A stretch of DNA of 32,667 nucleotides from Heterotrichella gracilis. Taxonomy: Eukaryota > Sar > Xanthophyceae > Tribonematales > Xanthonemataceae. A program made the translations under genes and the position numbers. Where the stretch lies: the NCBI GenBank assembly GCA_032358255.1, contig JAULBX010027939.1, positions 1 to 32,667 on the forward strand, read 5' to 3'. Each line of letters begins with the position of its first letter. Positions within the stretch are counted from its first letter, which is position 1. Shown here piece by piece: positions 1 through 10,600 of this stretch. The notes below the pieces were generated by a model. The model saw only the letters and a program-made list of their open reading frames with translations, ran no database searches and was not told the DNA's origin.

Positions 1-47
1 GTTGGCCACCATCTGCCACACTGGAAACAGTGTCAGTTAAGCCTTGG

Positions 48-131
48 CTCTAGGACTGGGGTGAGGCATACCCAGACTTGCTAACCTGGCTTCAAAGCTG
101 GAAAGCAAATACTTACTTACTTACTTACTTA
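48..131 (+). repeat. 3' end of a dispersed LINE-like repeat, left copy
   Basis: About 84 bases ending in an ACTT microsatellite (roughly 111-132). The same sequence occurs in reverse complement at 32590-32667, with about two mismatches outside the tail. A unique 3' end followed by a short tandem tail is typical of non-LTR retrotransposons. No coding part of the element is seen here, so the assignment is an inference from the tail and from the two-copy pattern. The element body would extend left, out of the window. Confidence 0.55.
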
Positions 132-357
132 CTGTAATATGCAGCCGGGTGAGGAGAAACAATCGGCACAGTAGTGCACTGCGCATCAACTCGGTGACTT
201 GCACCCTCCTGCCTGCCATTTAATCTTCACTCCTTCAGCTGAACCTGTGGCACAATGTCTGCCAGATGCGCCTTATTGAGGAAGCACCTTAGGCAACTTG
301 CCACCTTGGTCACCGACTCGCAGTGGATGACCATGATTCTCTTGTGTGTGCCTGCAG

Positions 358-924
358 CTGAGGGACACACCGCGCAGCAGGGACATCCCGCAGCATGAGC
401 AGCATAGGGATAACAGTCCCAATGCCTGGGTTGGCAAAGAAGGTGCCAGGGAGTATGACAGGCAGGACGAACAGCAGCGGGGCGCGGACCGTAGAATTCC
501 CTTCCCAGGGGAGCGCAAGCGGTCAAGGTCACGGGAGCGGTACACTGGCACCTGGGACAGGGACAGGAACAATAGTGCACGTTCCCGCTCAAGGCATAGG
601 GGGAGCAGGAGGTCGCGGTCCCGCTCCCGGGATTTGAAGCGCAGACACACAGGGGGAGAGCGTACATCGGGCTCAAGGGAGGGTGAGCGAGGCAGGGAGC
701 GGCAGCACAAGCGTGACAGTGAGCGCCATGTCAGCGCTGAGCGGGGCCGGGCCAGGTCACCCAAGGGGGGAGATCAGGGCACCAGGGGAGGGGAGGGGAA
801 GGACAGGGAAAGCAAGCGCACGAGGCATGAGGGCAGCAGAGATATTGGGAGGGGGAAGTGGGATGTGCGCAGCAATAAGAGCACGCCGGAGACGCATGGG
901 TCCGCATTCGCCCCGTTGGCGAAG
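358..924 (+). pseudogene. Solitary RS-domain exon (copy 0 of the large-gene RS exon)
   Basis: An open frame of about 189 codons begins right after a TGCCTGCAG acceptor and can end at a GTGATT donor after 924; read on, it stops at 942. It is rich in RS, RD, RE and SRSR dipeptides (for example RSRSRSRDLKRR). It is clearly paralogous to the RS exon at 15356-16006: both share the opening RDTPR, the segment ERHVSAERGR, SPKGGDQ and the closing TPET. No other exon of the large gene is seen beside it; the sequence on both sides is unrelated to the upstream or downstream exons at 14.7 or 16.2 kb. It is therefore probably an orphan exon from a partial duplication, although it is still open. It could belong to a transcript that starts left of the window. 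Confidence 0.6.
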
Positions 925-1311
925 GTGATTAAACAACCATAATGGTTGCAGCTCATAGAATAGATTTCTAGTTCAGATCGTTTTGAATGCACAATCACCA
1001 ATGGTTGTGCAATGGTTCTGACTCAGTCGTTCAAATAAGTGTTTCAGCTCCGCGCCATCTTGGTGAGTGTGTTAAATTTTGAACTTGTTGAAGTTTGTAG
1101 TATATTACGCCTTTGCGCTGCACATACACAAGAGGTTTTTGAAACGACGCAATCACGCATATTGACCACGATTCGTAGCAGAGCCGTCAGTTTCTGTTGC
1201 AAGTGTTTGCATTAGACCGCAGCTGCGCAGTAAACTCTGCTGTGCTGCGTGAGCACATTGTGCATATATTATTCTGCAGATTCTGATCCAGCCGCTCCTG
1301 CATGCTAAACT

Positions 1312-1457
1312 GTACCTATACCTATACTTGTTGTTGTATTGATCACAGTGCTGTGTGGCAATGACTTTACACAAAGTTTTGCCGCACCCGGCTACGGCTA
1401 CGGCTAATTGCCACACAGCGCTGTGATCAATACAACAACAAGTATAGGTATAGGTAC
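1312..1457. repeat. Long hairpin, 50-bp arms (foldback/MITE-like)
   Basis: The left arm 1312-1361 and right arm 1408-1457 are reverse complements over 50 bases with one mismatch. They enclose a 46-base spacer containing a short GGCTAC direct repeat. The arms begin GTACCTATACC and carry TTGTTGTTG. No coding capacity is seen. The size and shape fit a miniature inverted-repeat or foldback element, but no clean target-site duplication could be fixed (ACTGTA-like sequence flanks both sides, offset by one base). Confidence 0.8.
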
Positions 1458-2194
1458 TGTAACAGGAATACCACAGTGCTACCAGTTTGCTGTTGAAACT
1501 CCAAGATTTTACTCACAGGTGGTCTGTAAACAATATATATTACAGTATCACCATGCTTGCCACTAAAAACATTGTATTGTATTCAGCCAAATTCAACCAG
1601 CCTGTATATAATGAAAGGCATTTGATTGGTCCTGGTTATTTGGGGAAACACAGACACATAAAGCAATCATCATTAAGCCCAGTATCACACCTGATCAAAT
1701 TGGATCATCGTGTTGATAATTTGGGCGTCATAGTCGTTTAGAAAAGAACTTAACCTAGTTTTAGTGGCAGTGATTACCATTCAGCTTACTTGCTTCCAAA
1801 AGCGTTAGCAAGGGTTCACTGAGTGGCAATTGGAAATGGCAAGACAGAGTACAACCCAGTGTGCCACTTGATGCCACCGCCTTTAATCAGTTCCGCAGCT
1901 GCAGTACTTGTGGCAGCTACACATGCACGCATGGTTCTAGACTCCCTGGCTTCAATGGCAAACCAAACTCGCTACCCAACACGTAAAAGTGTGAATACAG
2001 TCATGCCAACACAGTCAACACAGCAATGCTATCCAAATCTAGCACCACAGCCATGTTGCCACGTGCCGCGCTCAATAGTAAGTGGAATAAAATATTTCCT
2101 CTAAAAAATGGAAGTCATCCATATGCTAATTGACAAGGGGCATTCAAAATGACTAATTTCACATTTGGAAATGCATCATTTATTTCCTTGTCAG
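1458..2194. other. Intergenic, no gene seen
   Basis: AT-richer stretch with only short open frames that lack splice context, repeats or recognisable composition. It lies downstream of the 3' end of the minus-strand gene ending at 2195 and probably includes its 3' untranslated region. The 943-1311 interval left of the hairpin is likewise featureless. Confidence 0.5.
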
Positions 2195-5142
2195 TCAATA
2201 GCGCGAGGCTGCAGATGCCACCTCAGCGGCCACCACCCAGCCAGACACCTGCGCCAGGGGAGCAACAACTCCCTCCCGGAGCGTGCGGCGGAGCATGACA
2301 TCGGATGCTGCGCTTGCCTCCATGTTGGAATCCAATGCTCCCCCGCTGTTTGACATGGAGCTGGCCCTCACCTGCAGAGTTGACATCCATATTTGAAGCC
2401 TTCGAAGTTGCAGAAAAATATGGGAATTACAAGCCTTTTCTCTTTCACAATTCTCGTTCTCTGGCCCTTCCCAGAGCAGAATTTCCCTGTTCCGCATTTT
2501 CAAAAAAACGGGCACCCCCCACAAGCCCATAGGTTTAGAGATTTGCCACAATCTTTGCAAATGACAGGATGGTTCACCTTGCGCTCGGCTGGGTAGATTG
2601 GGCCTTTGAAGAGATTGTAAATTGAAGCTGCTCCCAGGATGCCGTCGGTCACCTCGTAGTCTGACTGGCTGTTGCCTTCAAGCACGTGCTTGCCGTTCAC
2701 TACCTGCCATGAACCAAATATTTATTATTTTTATATGTGACTGTCAAATGAACGTTGTAAATTTTGTGCAATGTTTTTATATATTTGTGACGTTTTAAAA
2801 TTTGTTTCGTATATGGGGGGGACCAGCAAGGGACCCATGTCATGCGGTGGGCGTTTTATGAAGTTGCAATGTTTGCCAGAGCGCACACAGTGAGAATGCA
2901 AGCAATGCCTGTGGCCAATGTTGGTGGGCGCATCTCTTCGAGGGCACGCAGGTCACTGTAACAATGTGCGGCTTGTGTTGTCCGTTCCCACCTTTGGAGC
3001 CACTCCCTTTCCGCCCCTCCAGGTTTGCCCCACAATGCCGTGTGGATCAGGGAAGGCCAGTGTGTGCAGGTTGATACCAATGTCCAGCCAGGGCTCGCCG
3101 GCAGCTGCGGGAAGAAAGTACATTATTATCCTTGTCAAAATTAATGGTATTATTGAATCATTATAAATTGTACTGAAATTGTCACATAAAAACAACCGAG
3201 TAAATCACCGGGGGCTGTGCACAGACTCGGACATTCATCAATGCCATCTGCCCGTGATGGTGCGGTATTTAACGCAAAATCTAGCAGTGCAACTTCCCAA
3301 ACCCTACACTAGGGCAACCCCTACTCTTGGTCCATGCCCGAACCCTACGCTAGGGCAGGGCCACACCCTACACTAGGGCATTGCTCTTTCACCTGTGAAC
3401 ACCGAGAGGGTCAGCTCCTTGGCCATGAGGACCAGAGTGGCGCCGGGGCCTCCCCTGGGGTGGGTGGGCTCAAGCCTGGCCATCACACCCTGGCCCATGC
3501 GGTTGGTGGCCCGGGTTGCATCACTGGAACCAGGTCCTGCCCCTCCTTGCCAGCCAGGGACACTGCAGCCAGCAAAATAAGTAGTTTTTATTTTGAACAA
3601 TTGCAGCCACAACAGCGGCTAGCCTAGGCTAGGGTAGGCTAATGCACGGCAGGAATGCAAAGCGTGTGGTCACTGTTGGTGAATGTAACTGGCTTCAGGG
3701 ACACACATGCAGCTGTAACTGCAAGTAACGTGGCAACATAAATTGTGTCACGCTGCCGCGCACTTGTGAGCGAGCCGTTGCCTGCCGCCAGCCCCACAAC
3801 CAGGGTTGCGTTTTCAGTCAGGAAGCCCACCCTGGTCATGTAGTTGTTGACCACGCGGGCATTGCCCAGGTTGGAGAAGTGCGCGTTGACCTGCATGCAC
3901 GCTAAGGGTTTAGGATAGGGTTTGGATTGCCTGCCAGGCCTGCGCGCAGGCATTATGATTGGGTTATGGTATTGTTGACCGACAGGTCTGCCAGGTTGTA
4001 GGGTTTGGGGTTTAGAGGGTTTGGGGTAGGGTTTGGTTCCCAAACAGGCCTGCCAGGGTGTAGGGTTAAGCATTAGGGTTTAGGGTTTAGGGTTTGGGTG
4101 ACCAACATGCCTGCCAGGCTCCAATCTGTCCGCGAGTACATAGCCTGTCACGGCGCCATGGGTACCAAAGGACAAGCTATGTGCAGGAGGTGAACTACTG
4201 TTTAGGGTGTAGGGTTTGCTAAGGGTCAAGCTACTTGGAGGTGGGCTATCGCTGGCTATGGCCTGTTGAGCAATCTGAATGGCACTAGTGCAAACCCCTT
4301 CTCCCTGCACCTCACCTGATGCTTCTTGGAGCTCAGCACGTTGAACACCGCGTTAGGGTAGCCCTCAAAGTCGTACCACGCACCGCTGAAGCCGCGGAAA
4401 TGTGGGTCGGCCATATCGCAAGAGCCTGCGGAGTGTCAGATTGCAAGGTGAAACAACATGAAGCACCAAGAAGGGAAAGAGTACAACATCTTATAAGAAA
4501 GGAAAAGCTAACCACTTTTAATGGCGTGCATAGGGCACAGCACAGAAGCATGCCCTTGAGGCGCATGGGTCAGGCGTATTGCGTGCCCCATGTCGCCGTC
4601 ACACCAAACCTGTTGCTCTGTGTCTAGGTTTTTGACGAACGTCATGCCATTGGCCTGAGCTTAAGGCTATTGATACTGCTTTGTTAACCCTAAGATAGGG
4701 TTTAGGGTTTAACACAGGTCATCCACGCTTAGAGGTGGATGACCTGTGTAAAAACCCTAAACCCTAGACTGAGGACCCAAAAAATAGCTAGCATCTGTTC
4801 TTCCAGTGGCCACCTATTAGCGCAGGCGGGCATTTCATGCTGCACTCACATGTAGTCACGCTGTCAGCATTCCCTCCCAGGGGAACGGTTGCACAGCAGG
4901 TCGGGCATGCGCACACTTGGAAGCTGGCACAGGGGTTTGAGAGCAGGGAGAGCAGGCCGCGGCGCCGCTTGCACAGCAGCCGCCGGCCGTAGGACCCCGA
5001 GAGCAAGCGGCGCCGGGTGCCCGTCTCAGCGGTGCACTGTGCAGAGCAGTCGGCGGGTGTGGCCACGGTGAATGTGTCGCTGGGGCACCCATAGCTGTCG
5101 TACAGGGTGCAGTCATAGCTTCGCTTCTGGCAACGAGGGTGC
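2195..5142 (-). CDS. Secreted Cys-rich protein with VWD/root-cap-like domain, multi-exon
   Basis: Seven minus-strand exons join with matching phases: 5142-4850, 4425-4316, 3890-3764, 3536-3393, 3104-2992, 2703-2578 and 2371-2195 (TGA stop). The first is cysteine-rich (CTLYDSYGC, CSAQC, CACPTCC) with an RRLL segment. The next reads CDMADPHFRGFSGAWYDFEG, close to the GDPHF..FDG..YDFQG core of von Willebrand factor D and plant root-cap-like domains. It is followed by VNAHFSNLGNARVVNNYMTR and, further on, GEPWLDIGINLHTLAFPDPH and GIVGQTW, the late conserved block of that family. The last exon ends EVASAASRY. About 360 residues are visible. The protein is probably extracellular or in the cell wall; no catalytic residues are recognised. 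The 3536 acceptor is the least certain, chosen for phase, and the 2578 donor is GTGAAC. An alternative end reads through exon 2703 to a stop near 2500. Confidence 0.7.
3290..4110. repeat. Degenerate telomere-type motifs in introns
   Basis: The introns of the minus-strand gene hold many TTTAGGG/CCCTAAA-like words: a run near 4074-4095 (TTTAGGGTTTAGGGTTTGGG), scattered GGGTTTGG near 3910-4040 and three CCCTACACTAGGG-like palindromic words at 3302-3380. More occur at 4200-4215 and 4680-4765. The motif is the plant and algal telomere repeat. The copies are interstitial and decayed, not a chromosome end. Confidence 0.7.
4697..4765. repeat. Hairpin built on telomere-type repeats
   Basis: Left arm 4697-4726 and right arm 4735-4765 are reverse complements except for a small internal mismatch/indel. 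Each arm combines two TTTAGGG units with a 15-base unique part (ACACAGGTCATCCAC). The loop is about 8 bases. It lies in an intron of the minus-strand gene, between the exons at 4850 and 4425. Confidence 0.75.
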
Positions 5143-5690
5143 CTGCAAGCAAGATACACGAGGGGTCGGGAACAAAGCTTGTCAGTCCGGGAACGTTCCC
5201 ATCACGCTGCAGTCCATGTTTCGCCACGTCTAAGTGCCCTGCGATGTTGACCCTGTAGCCTAGTCACAGCACTTGGTGCATGCATCCACTTGCTCATATG
5301 TGTCGGGGTAGTAAGTGTACTACATCTCTCCAGCTTTCACCGAGTTCGCTGCTCAGCCTCAAGTTGCGGGAGGCCCTCAACTGCGCGTGTTGAGGCATGA
5401 GCAGTTGCAAGTACTCATGTTGTGTACACCTGAATATTCATAGAGCTGGTACACATGTGCCACTTGTAGGTTGCAGCGCTCCAACACTGGACATGTCGGC
5501 AGCCTGTGCAACGACTTGTTTACATAAACAACTTTCAACAACGAACGTTGCCCTGTTTAGTGTGTTGAGGGGCGTCTGACAGGTGACCGGGACGCGCTCA
5601 CAATTGTGTACAACCAGCTGGGTTACCTAAACACCAATCACAGGCAGTTTCGCTGGCTGCATTGCACGGCAAACTTGAGGTAACCCTTAC

Positions 5691-5757
5691 CTAGGGCGAT
5701 GATGAGCAGCAGTGACAGCCGCGAGGGCACGACGTACTGGGAGCAAGCGCTAGCCAT
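5691..5757 (-). CDS. Probable first exon with signal peptide of the VWD/root-cap-like gene
   Basis: An ATG at 5757 opens MASACSQYVVPSRLSLLLII, a short N-region followed by a leucine/isoleucine-rich core typical of a secretory signal peptide. A GTAAGG donor follows at 5690. A signal peptide is expected for the Cys-rich product downstream. The exon leaves one base of a codon, whereas the acceptor at 5143/5142 needs two. Either a small exon lies between 5690 and 5143, or one of the two sites is wrong. It lies head to head with the large plus-strand gene. Confidence 0.45.
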
Positions 5758-6291
5758 GGCTTGGAGCAGGTAGAAAGGATCCTGCTCTACACTGCGGTAC
5801 AGTTCCGGTCTGCAGCGACCAATGTACAACCTAGGTAAGTGACCAGCGGCCAGCCAGGCAGTCTGCTGCAGTGGCGTCGTGGGACTATGTGTTGCCGGTT
5901 CCAACAGTGTTGGCAACAGTTCCGGTGGCTGGTGTTAACATTAGCAAAAGATAGCAAAAGCTAGCAGTTGACCAAATAGCTCTCCAATAAAATTTAGACC
6001 CTGGGGTCAACGCACAGGACCAGCTTGTCCCAAACGCGGATGAAATACCCCTTCCGTTGGTGGACTGTGAGTGTTATTGTTCGTTAGGTTGCCGTACTGC
6101 GTGCGTTTCACGCTTTGCAAGCATGCATGAAAATGCGGGGGGATGGAATTCGCCAATCTCGGGGATTGGTTATTTATGCATGCATCAACCAAAGGCCACG
6201 CACTGGCCAGGCAGCAAAACTGTCGCGCCTAGCACCGGATATCAAGCCCGCGATGGTATCCGTACACTTGTAACCCTGGAACGTCGCAGGC

Positions 6292-6300
6292 CTATATAAA
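6292..6300 (+). promoter_or_regulatory. TATA box for the plus-strand large gene
   Basis: CTATATAAA is a strong TATA element in the gap between the minus-strand ATG at 5757 and the first recognised plus-strand exon at 6961. It points to a start of transcription near 6320-6335 and leaves about 530 bases as a shared divergent promoter region. No counterpart TATA was found for the minus-strand gene. Confidence 0.5.
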
Positions 6301-6960
6301 ACGAGTCGCTAATTGACCTGCGTGCGCCGTTGCGCAGATGCATGCATGCATATGCTTACAGACACCAGTGGGTCGCCTTTCCAAAGCCCAAGTGCCCTTC
6401 TCCCAAAAAACGCTCGTTACACGTTTGGTTGGAGTGTGAATGCATCGCCCCAACTTGTCGTGCAGGTGCACCTTCAAAACCCGGTTCTATGTTCTGGGGG
6501 GCAGACGCATATTTGAAAACAGGATACAGCTATTGAAGACGTTGCAAGGGGGGGACCTCAGCGTGCATCTCATTGGCTGCGATGTGGTGACTGGGGCGCC
6601 TAAGCCATGACACAATACAGGTATGTCGGACAGTCATGGTGCGGGGGTTGCTGTTATGAAGCATGGTCGTGGCGTTTTTCACAACTAGTTGTAACTGTCT
6701 GGCCCCTGCACTGCCCCAAACTCCAGCGTTCGTCCTTGCATATGCTTGCCCCACTGCAGCATCATAACCTGCTATATTGCGCTGGCATCCAACACACCAG
6801 TTGCGCTGCCGGCTGGCACACACACTTCAGTCCAGGGCCATACGCAGGTGCTGGCCAAGTGGCCAAGTACTTGTTGCTTGCGCACCGCGGGTAGCCCCCT
6901 GTTTAACACTATATTGCTTGCATACCACTAGGCTAAGTCAGCCATTCCCTGTGTTGCTAG
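6301..6960 (+). other. Unresolved 5' part of the large gene
   Basis: Exon 6961 enters in phase 2, so at least one upstream coding exon is required. ATGs follow the TATA box at about 6339 and 6343; the second opens 61 codons rich in Lys, Pro and Cys. A faint AP2-exon-like tail (TGACTGGGGCGCC... then ACAG/GTATGT near 6618) contains a stop and may be a relic of another AP2 unit. No confident start codon or exon can be given. Confidence 0.3.
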
Positions 6961-7689
6961 GTTTGTGTACAAGACCCATGGTGGCAAAAAGTTTGAAGCC
7001 CAGCGCAGACAATGGCGCAAACGGTACAGGCTGTTATTTGATACTGCAGCAGAAGCTGCTGCCGCAGCCGACTGGCTGACGCATGCTCTGTATGGACAGG
7101 TATGTTAGGTTGCTGTGGTTCCGGCCCCAGCTGTATGCACAGTGGACATCTCTCGTGGCCACTGGCCTAATGGCTGGGCAACGACTTGTATGTGCACGGC
7201 ATCATAGCAACGATTTGGGGGTTTTTAAGCCACGCTTGAGAGGCGTGGATACAAATGCAAAGGGCTTCCGAATGTGGACTCTAGCTTGGTGCTTTATCTC
7301 AACATGTCTCCATTTTCTCCAGTGGTGAACTACTGAATGCTGCATAGGAAGGTCTGCACTGTGTATGAGTGTATGGCTGGTGGCCACTACTTGGCTTCTT
7401 GCATTGCGGTCAGCCTCAGCAGGTCTGACTGTTGTCAGTGTTATGCGCTCACTGCACCGTGTGATCCTTTCCCAGGGGGGGGAACGGAATTTTCCTTCCC
7501 AAGTGGGAGAGGTGCATGCTGCCAAGGCTGCCCAAGCCCTTGTGGCGGAGGTGGAGCAGGGTGGTGGCAGCCTCAGCCGGAAGGATGCCCTTGAGTGCAT
7601 GATGGCGGTGAAGCGCAAGGTGGACAAGTACATGAGTGGCAAGTGGCAGCGCAATGTACAACAAGTCGCGGCTGCAGCCACGCCCACAG
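6961..7689 (+). CDS. AP2-like unit 1 (two exons)
   Basis: Exons 6961-7099 and 7476-7689 join in phase 0. The first reads FVYKTHGGKKFEAQRR, then FDTAAEAAAAADWLTHALYG; the second opens GGERNFPSQVGEVHAAKAAQ. This fits the second half of an AP2/ERF domain, where strand 3 is followed by the EEAARAYDRAALKLRG helix and then LNFP. The usual Trp and Gly residues of the strands are mostly lost, so DNA binding is uncertain. A charged helix (ALECMMAVKRKVDKYM) follows. Unit borders are phase 2 in and phase 1 out, as in unit 2. Confidence 0.55.
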
Positions 7690-10600
7690 GTATGTGAAAC
7701 AATGTGTCAATGCGTGCATAGGCAAGGAGACTCTCCTGAAGAAGGGTGACTATGTGCTGCCTTGAAATACCTGCTGCTGCATCCGCAGAGTTGCCGTGGT
7801 GCCACTGGTAGTGAACTTGCTATTTATCAAAGTAGAAATCTGTACGTCAAGAATCTGGATACCTCCATCAATGTCACCCACCCCGAGTGGCATGCAAATA
7901 TTGCCAAGCCAACGAATTCCTTAAATCGCGCGTTGCTCATTGGGTGTCCCTGACCTCATATGAAGCGACAATGCTGATTGGGCTGCATCTGTACAGGTGG
8001 TGGGGATGACTCTCCATCCTATGGGTCTAGCTCCGAATCTGACTCTGGTTTGGAGCGAGTCCGTGACCAAGGGGATGGCAGTGATGAGGAGGGAGGGTCT
8101 GACCAAGGGGAAGAAGACAGCGGTGGTGAAGAGGGAGGGTCCGATCAGGGTGAAGAAAGTAGTGATGAAGGTGGGGAGGACAGTGGCGATGGTGAAGAGA
8201 AGGAGGAGCCTGTTGATGAAGCGGGTGGGTGTTACAACATGAGTCATGCTACATGAGCAACGACATTAGATCTACATGATCACTTCCTGCCGTGCGGTTT
8301 AAATTGCTGGCATCCTTTGTGCTCTGACAAGCATGTGCAGCTGCTGCCTCCAAGCGTATGCAACTTTACTGCTTGGCAGAACATCAAGCAGAGGGCCTGG
8401 TTGGTATTGTACGCAGGGAGTGGCAAACATGGGCAACCAATAAGGGGGCAAGGGCATGCCGGTGCCGGTCCTGGTAATGGAGCGGCCAGAGCTCCAGCGC
8501 GCAAGTCTTCGCAGCTAGCTCGCACCCAATGTGGATACTGGTGTGTATGGTTGTCATCGTGGTCGATGCACTATGACTGCCCTATTTGCAGCGGTAGTTC
8601 CACTTTCTCGCATGATTCACTCGGCACCTGACACACCTGCTGTTGACGTGCTACAAGCTGGAATGCTCTACATGTAGGGGGTTGCTAGGCACATACGGCT
8701 GTTGGCTAAGATTGCTCTGCATCACGTACAGGACTGGTTGCTTGCTTCCGATTGGGCTGAGTCAGGCATTCCATTGGTTGCTAGGTACGTGTACCAAGGG
8801 CAGCCTAAAGGGTTCATCACGCAGCGATGCCATTGGCGCCAGGGCTACTTTCTGTCGATGCACACTGCAGCGGAAGCTGCTGTTGCAGCTGACTGGCTGG
8901 CGCATCTGCTGCCGATACAGGTAGAGTATGCTGCCTGTGGGGCTTCTTGCAATTGGCTGCATCCCTGGGATACCTTGTGTGGCCTCATGGCAGTGACAGG
9001 GGGTGAAAGGTATTGCTCTGGGGCCACCGTGTTTGTGTGCGAGTGATACCACATACCACGTACGATGGGAGGCCTTCCATCATGGCTGTATTTAGAGCTG
9101 CAATGCAGGTTCATCAGCAGTGTGACGGTTCAGGGGCAGCGCAGGCGTTGGGTTCATTTGGGGCCAGTGGGGTAAGGCATCACCAGATCTGACTAATGTG
9201 ATTCTTTTGCGTTCATCGCACCATGTGGTCCTCTCCCAGGGGAAGAAGCTGAACTTTCCTACAGCAGAAGGGGGGGTGCATGCCGGCAACGCTGCTCAAG
9301 CCCTGGTGGTGGAGGTGGAGCAGGGTGGTGGCAGCCTCGAACCAGACGATGCTCTTGAACGTGTGGTGGCATTGAGGGACAGGGTGGCAACGTACCTGGA
9401 GACAAAACCGGAACGCAAGGCACAACGAGGTGCGGCCGCTGCCATGCTCACAAGTACATGCAAAGAGTTGCCGACTATCTTATGATGTATAGGCAAGGAC
9501 GGGCGTTGTTGAGAACAACCATGACCGGTGGCCTATCAAAAGATCATCAGTGATGTGGTGCCTGCCGCCTGCCGTGGAAAAAACCAGCATCCCAAATGCA
9601 TAATAGTATAGCATACCCTCAACAAACTGCAGTGTGCCATGGACAAAAGCAGATATCAAAATGCATGGGATTCCCTTTGTACCTTGTTTATATGATCTTG
9701 ATCTAATGTCCTGAAAGCGTGTAGCTTACATGCGGAGATTTGGAGTTGCGTGCGATGACATGCGCAGGGAAGCAACCTGAGCCCAGTAGTGGGGAGGAGA
9801 GCGACGAGCCTGAGGGGGAGGCCACTCCTGTCCAACACCGTGGGAGTGCGCGCAAGGGAGGCGATGCAGCAGAGCATGGCGTGGTGGCAGGCACCCCGAG
9901 CAGTGGTGGCAAAGGGCAGCAACAACAGTTCAAGTACCAGTGAGTCAGCATTGCTTCGCTCTCACTGCATGATGCACAAAATGCTTGTGTATCAATAGGC
10001 ATGTTTTGCCTAGTAGGTACGCAAGGGGAGTTGGCAAAGATCTGAAATGCATCGCAGTGTATACAATCCCCACATGCCATTGTTGGCCATGATGGCTGCA
10101 ACAGCAAGCCAGCCAGTGCGTGTCTCCCCCTCTGCAACCCGCCATGGATCCCATCCTCATGCATGCAATAACACACCTGCACTGGGGGTAATGCTTAACC
10201 ACTCTGTCCCCTCCCCTCCCACCCGCATCAAATGACTGGGCATCATTGTCGTCCAACCCACCAACCCCCACTCCCCACCCCCTGCAGCGGCATCAGCTGC
10301 GACAGGAGGCAGCACAAGTTGCCATACTGGTCGAGTCTGCCCAGGAAGAATGGCCGGAAGGGCAGCTGGTGCCTGGCCGGCTTTGCCACATGTGTGGAGG
10401 CTGCTGTGGCATTCGATGTGCTGGTGGTCCGTCTGGGGAGGCAGGTGGGTGCAATGATAGAGGGTGTTGCCAGTACCACCATAAAATGAGCGTCCACACT
10501 GAGCCAGTTAGGGTTTAGGGTTGTTGGATACATCGTTGGATGCACAGGGTGCCGCATGGGCAGGCGTGTGTCTTGGACGGTACTGGTTGAGGGAGTCACG

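Noticed and set aside
346..942. A complete small RS-rich protein starting at 346
   Set aside because: The first codons lie inside the acceptor sequence conserved with 15344-15355; the similarity to the paralogue begins only after CAG at 357.
1823..2104. A 93-codon plus-strand gene
   Set aside because: No splice sites, composition or paralogue support it, and it lies in the likely 3' flank of a minus-strand gene.
3290..4110. A chromosome end
   Set aside because: The TTTAGGG words are scattered, degenerate and inside introns, with genes on both sides.
4889..5071. Plus-strand open frame opposite the Cys-rich exon
   Set aside because: It is a shadow of the GC-rich minus-strand exon; the minus frame has the Cys pattern and matching splice phases.
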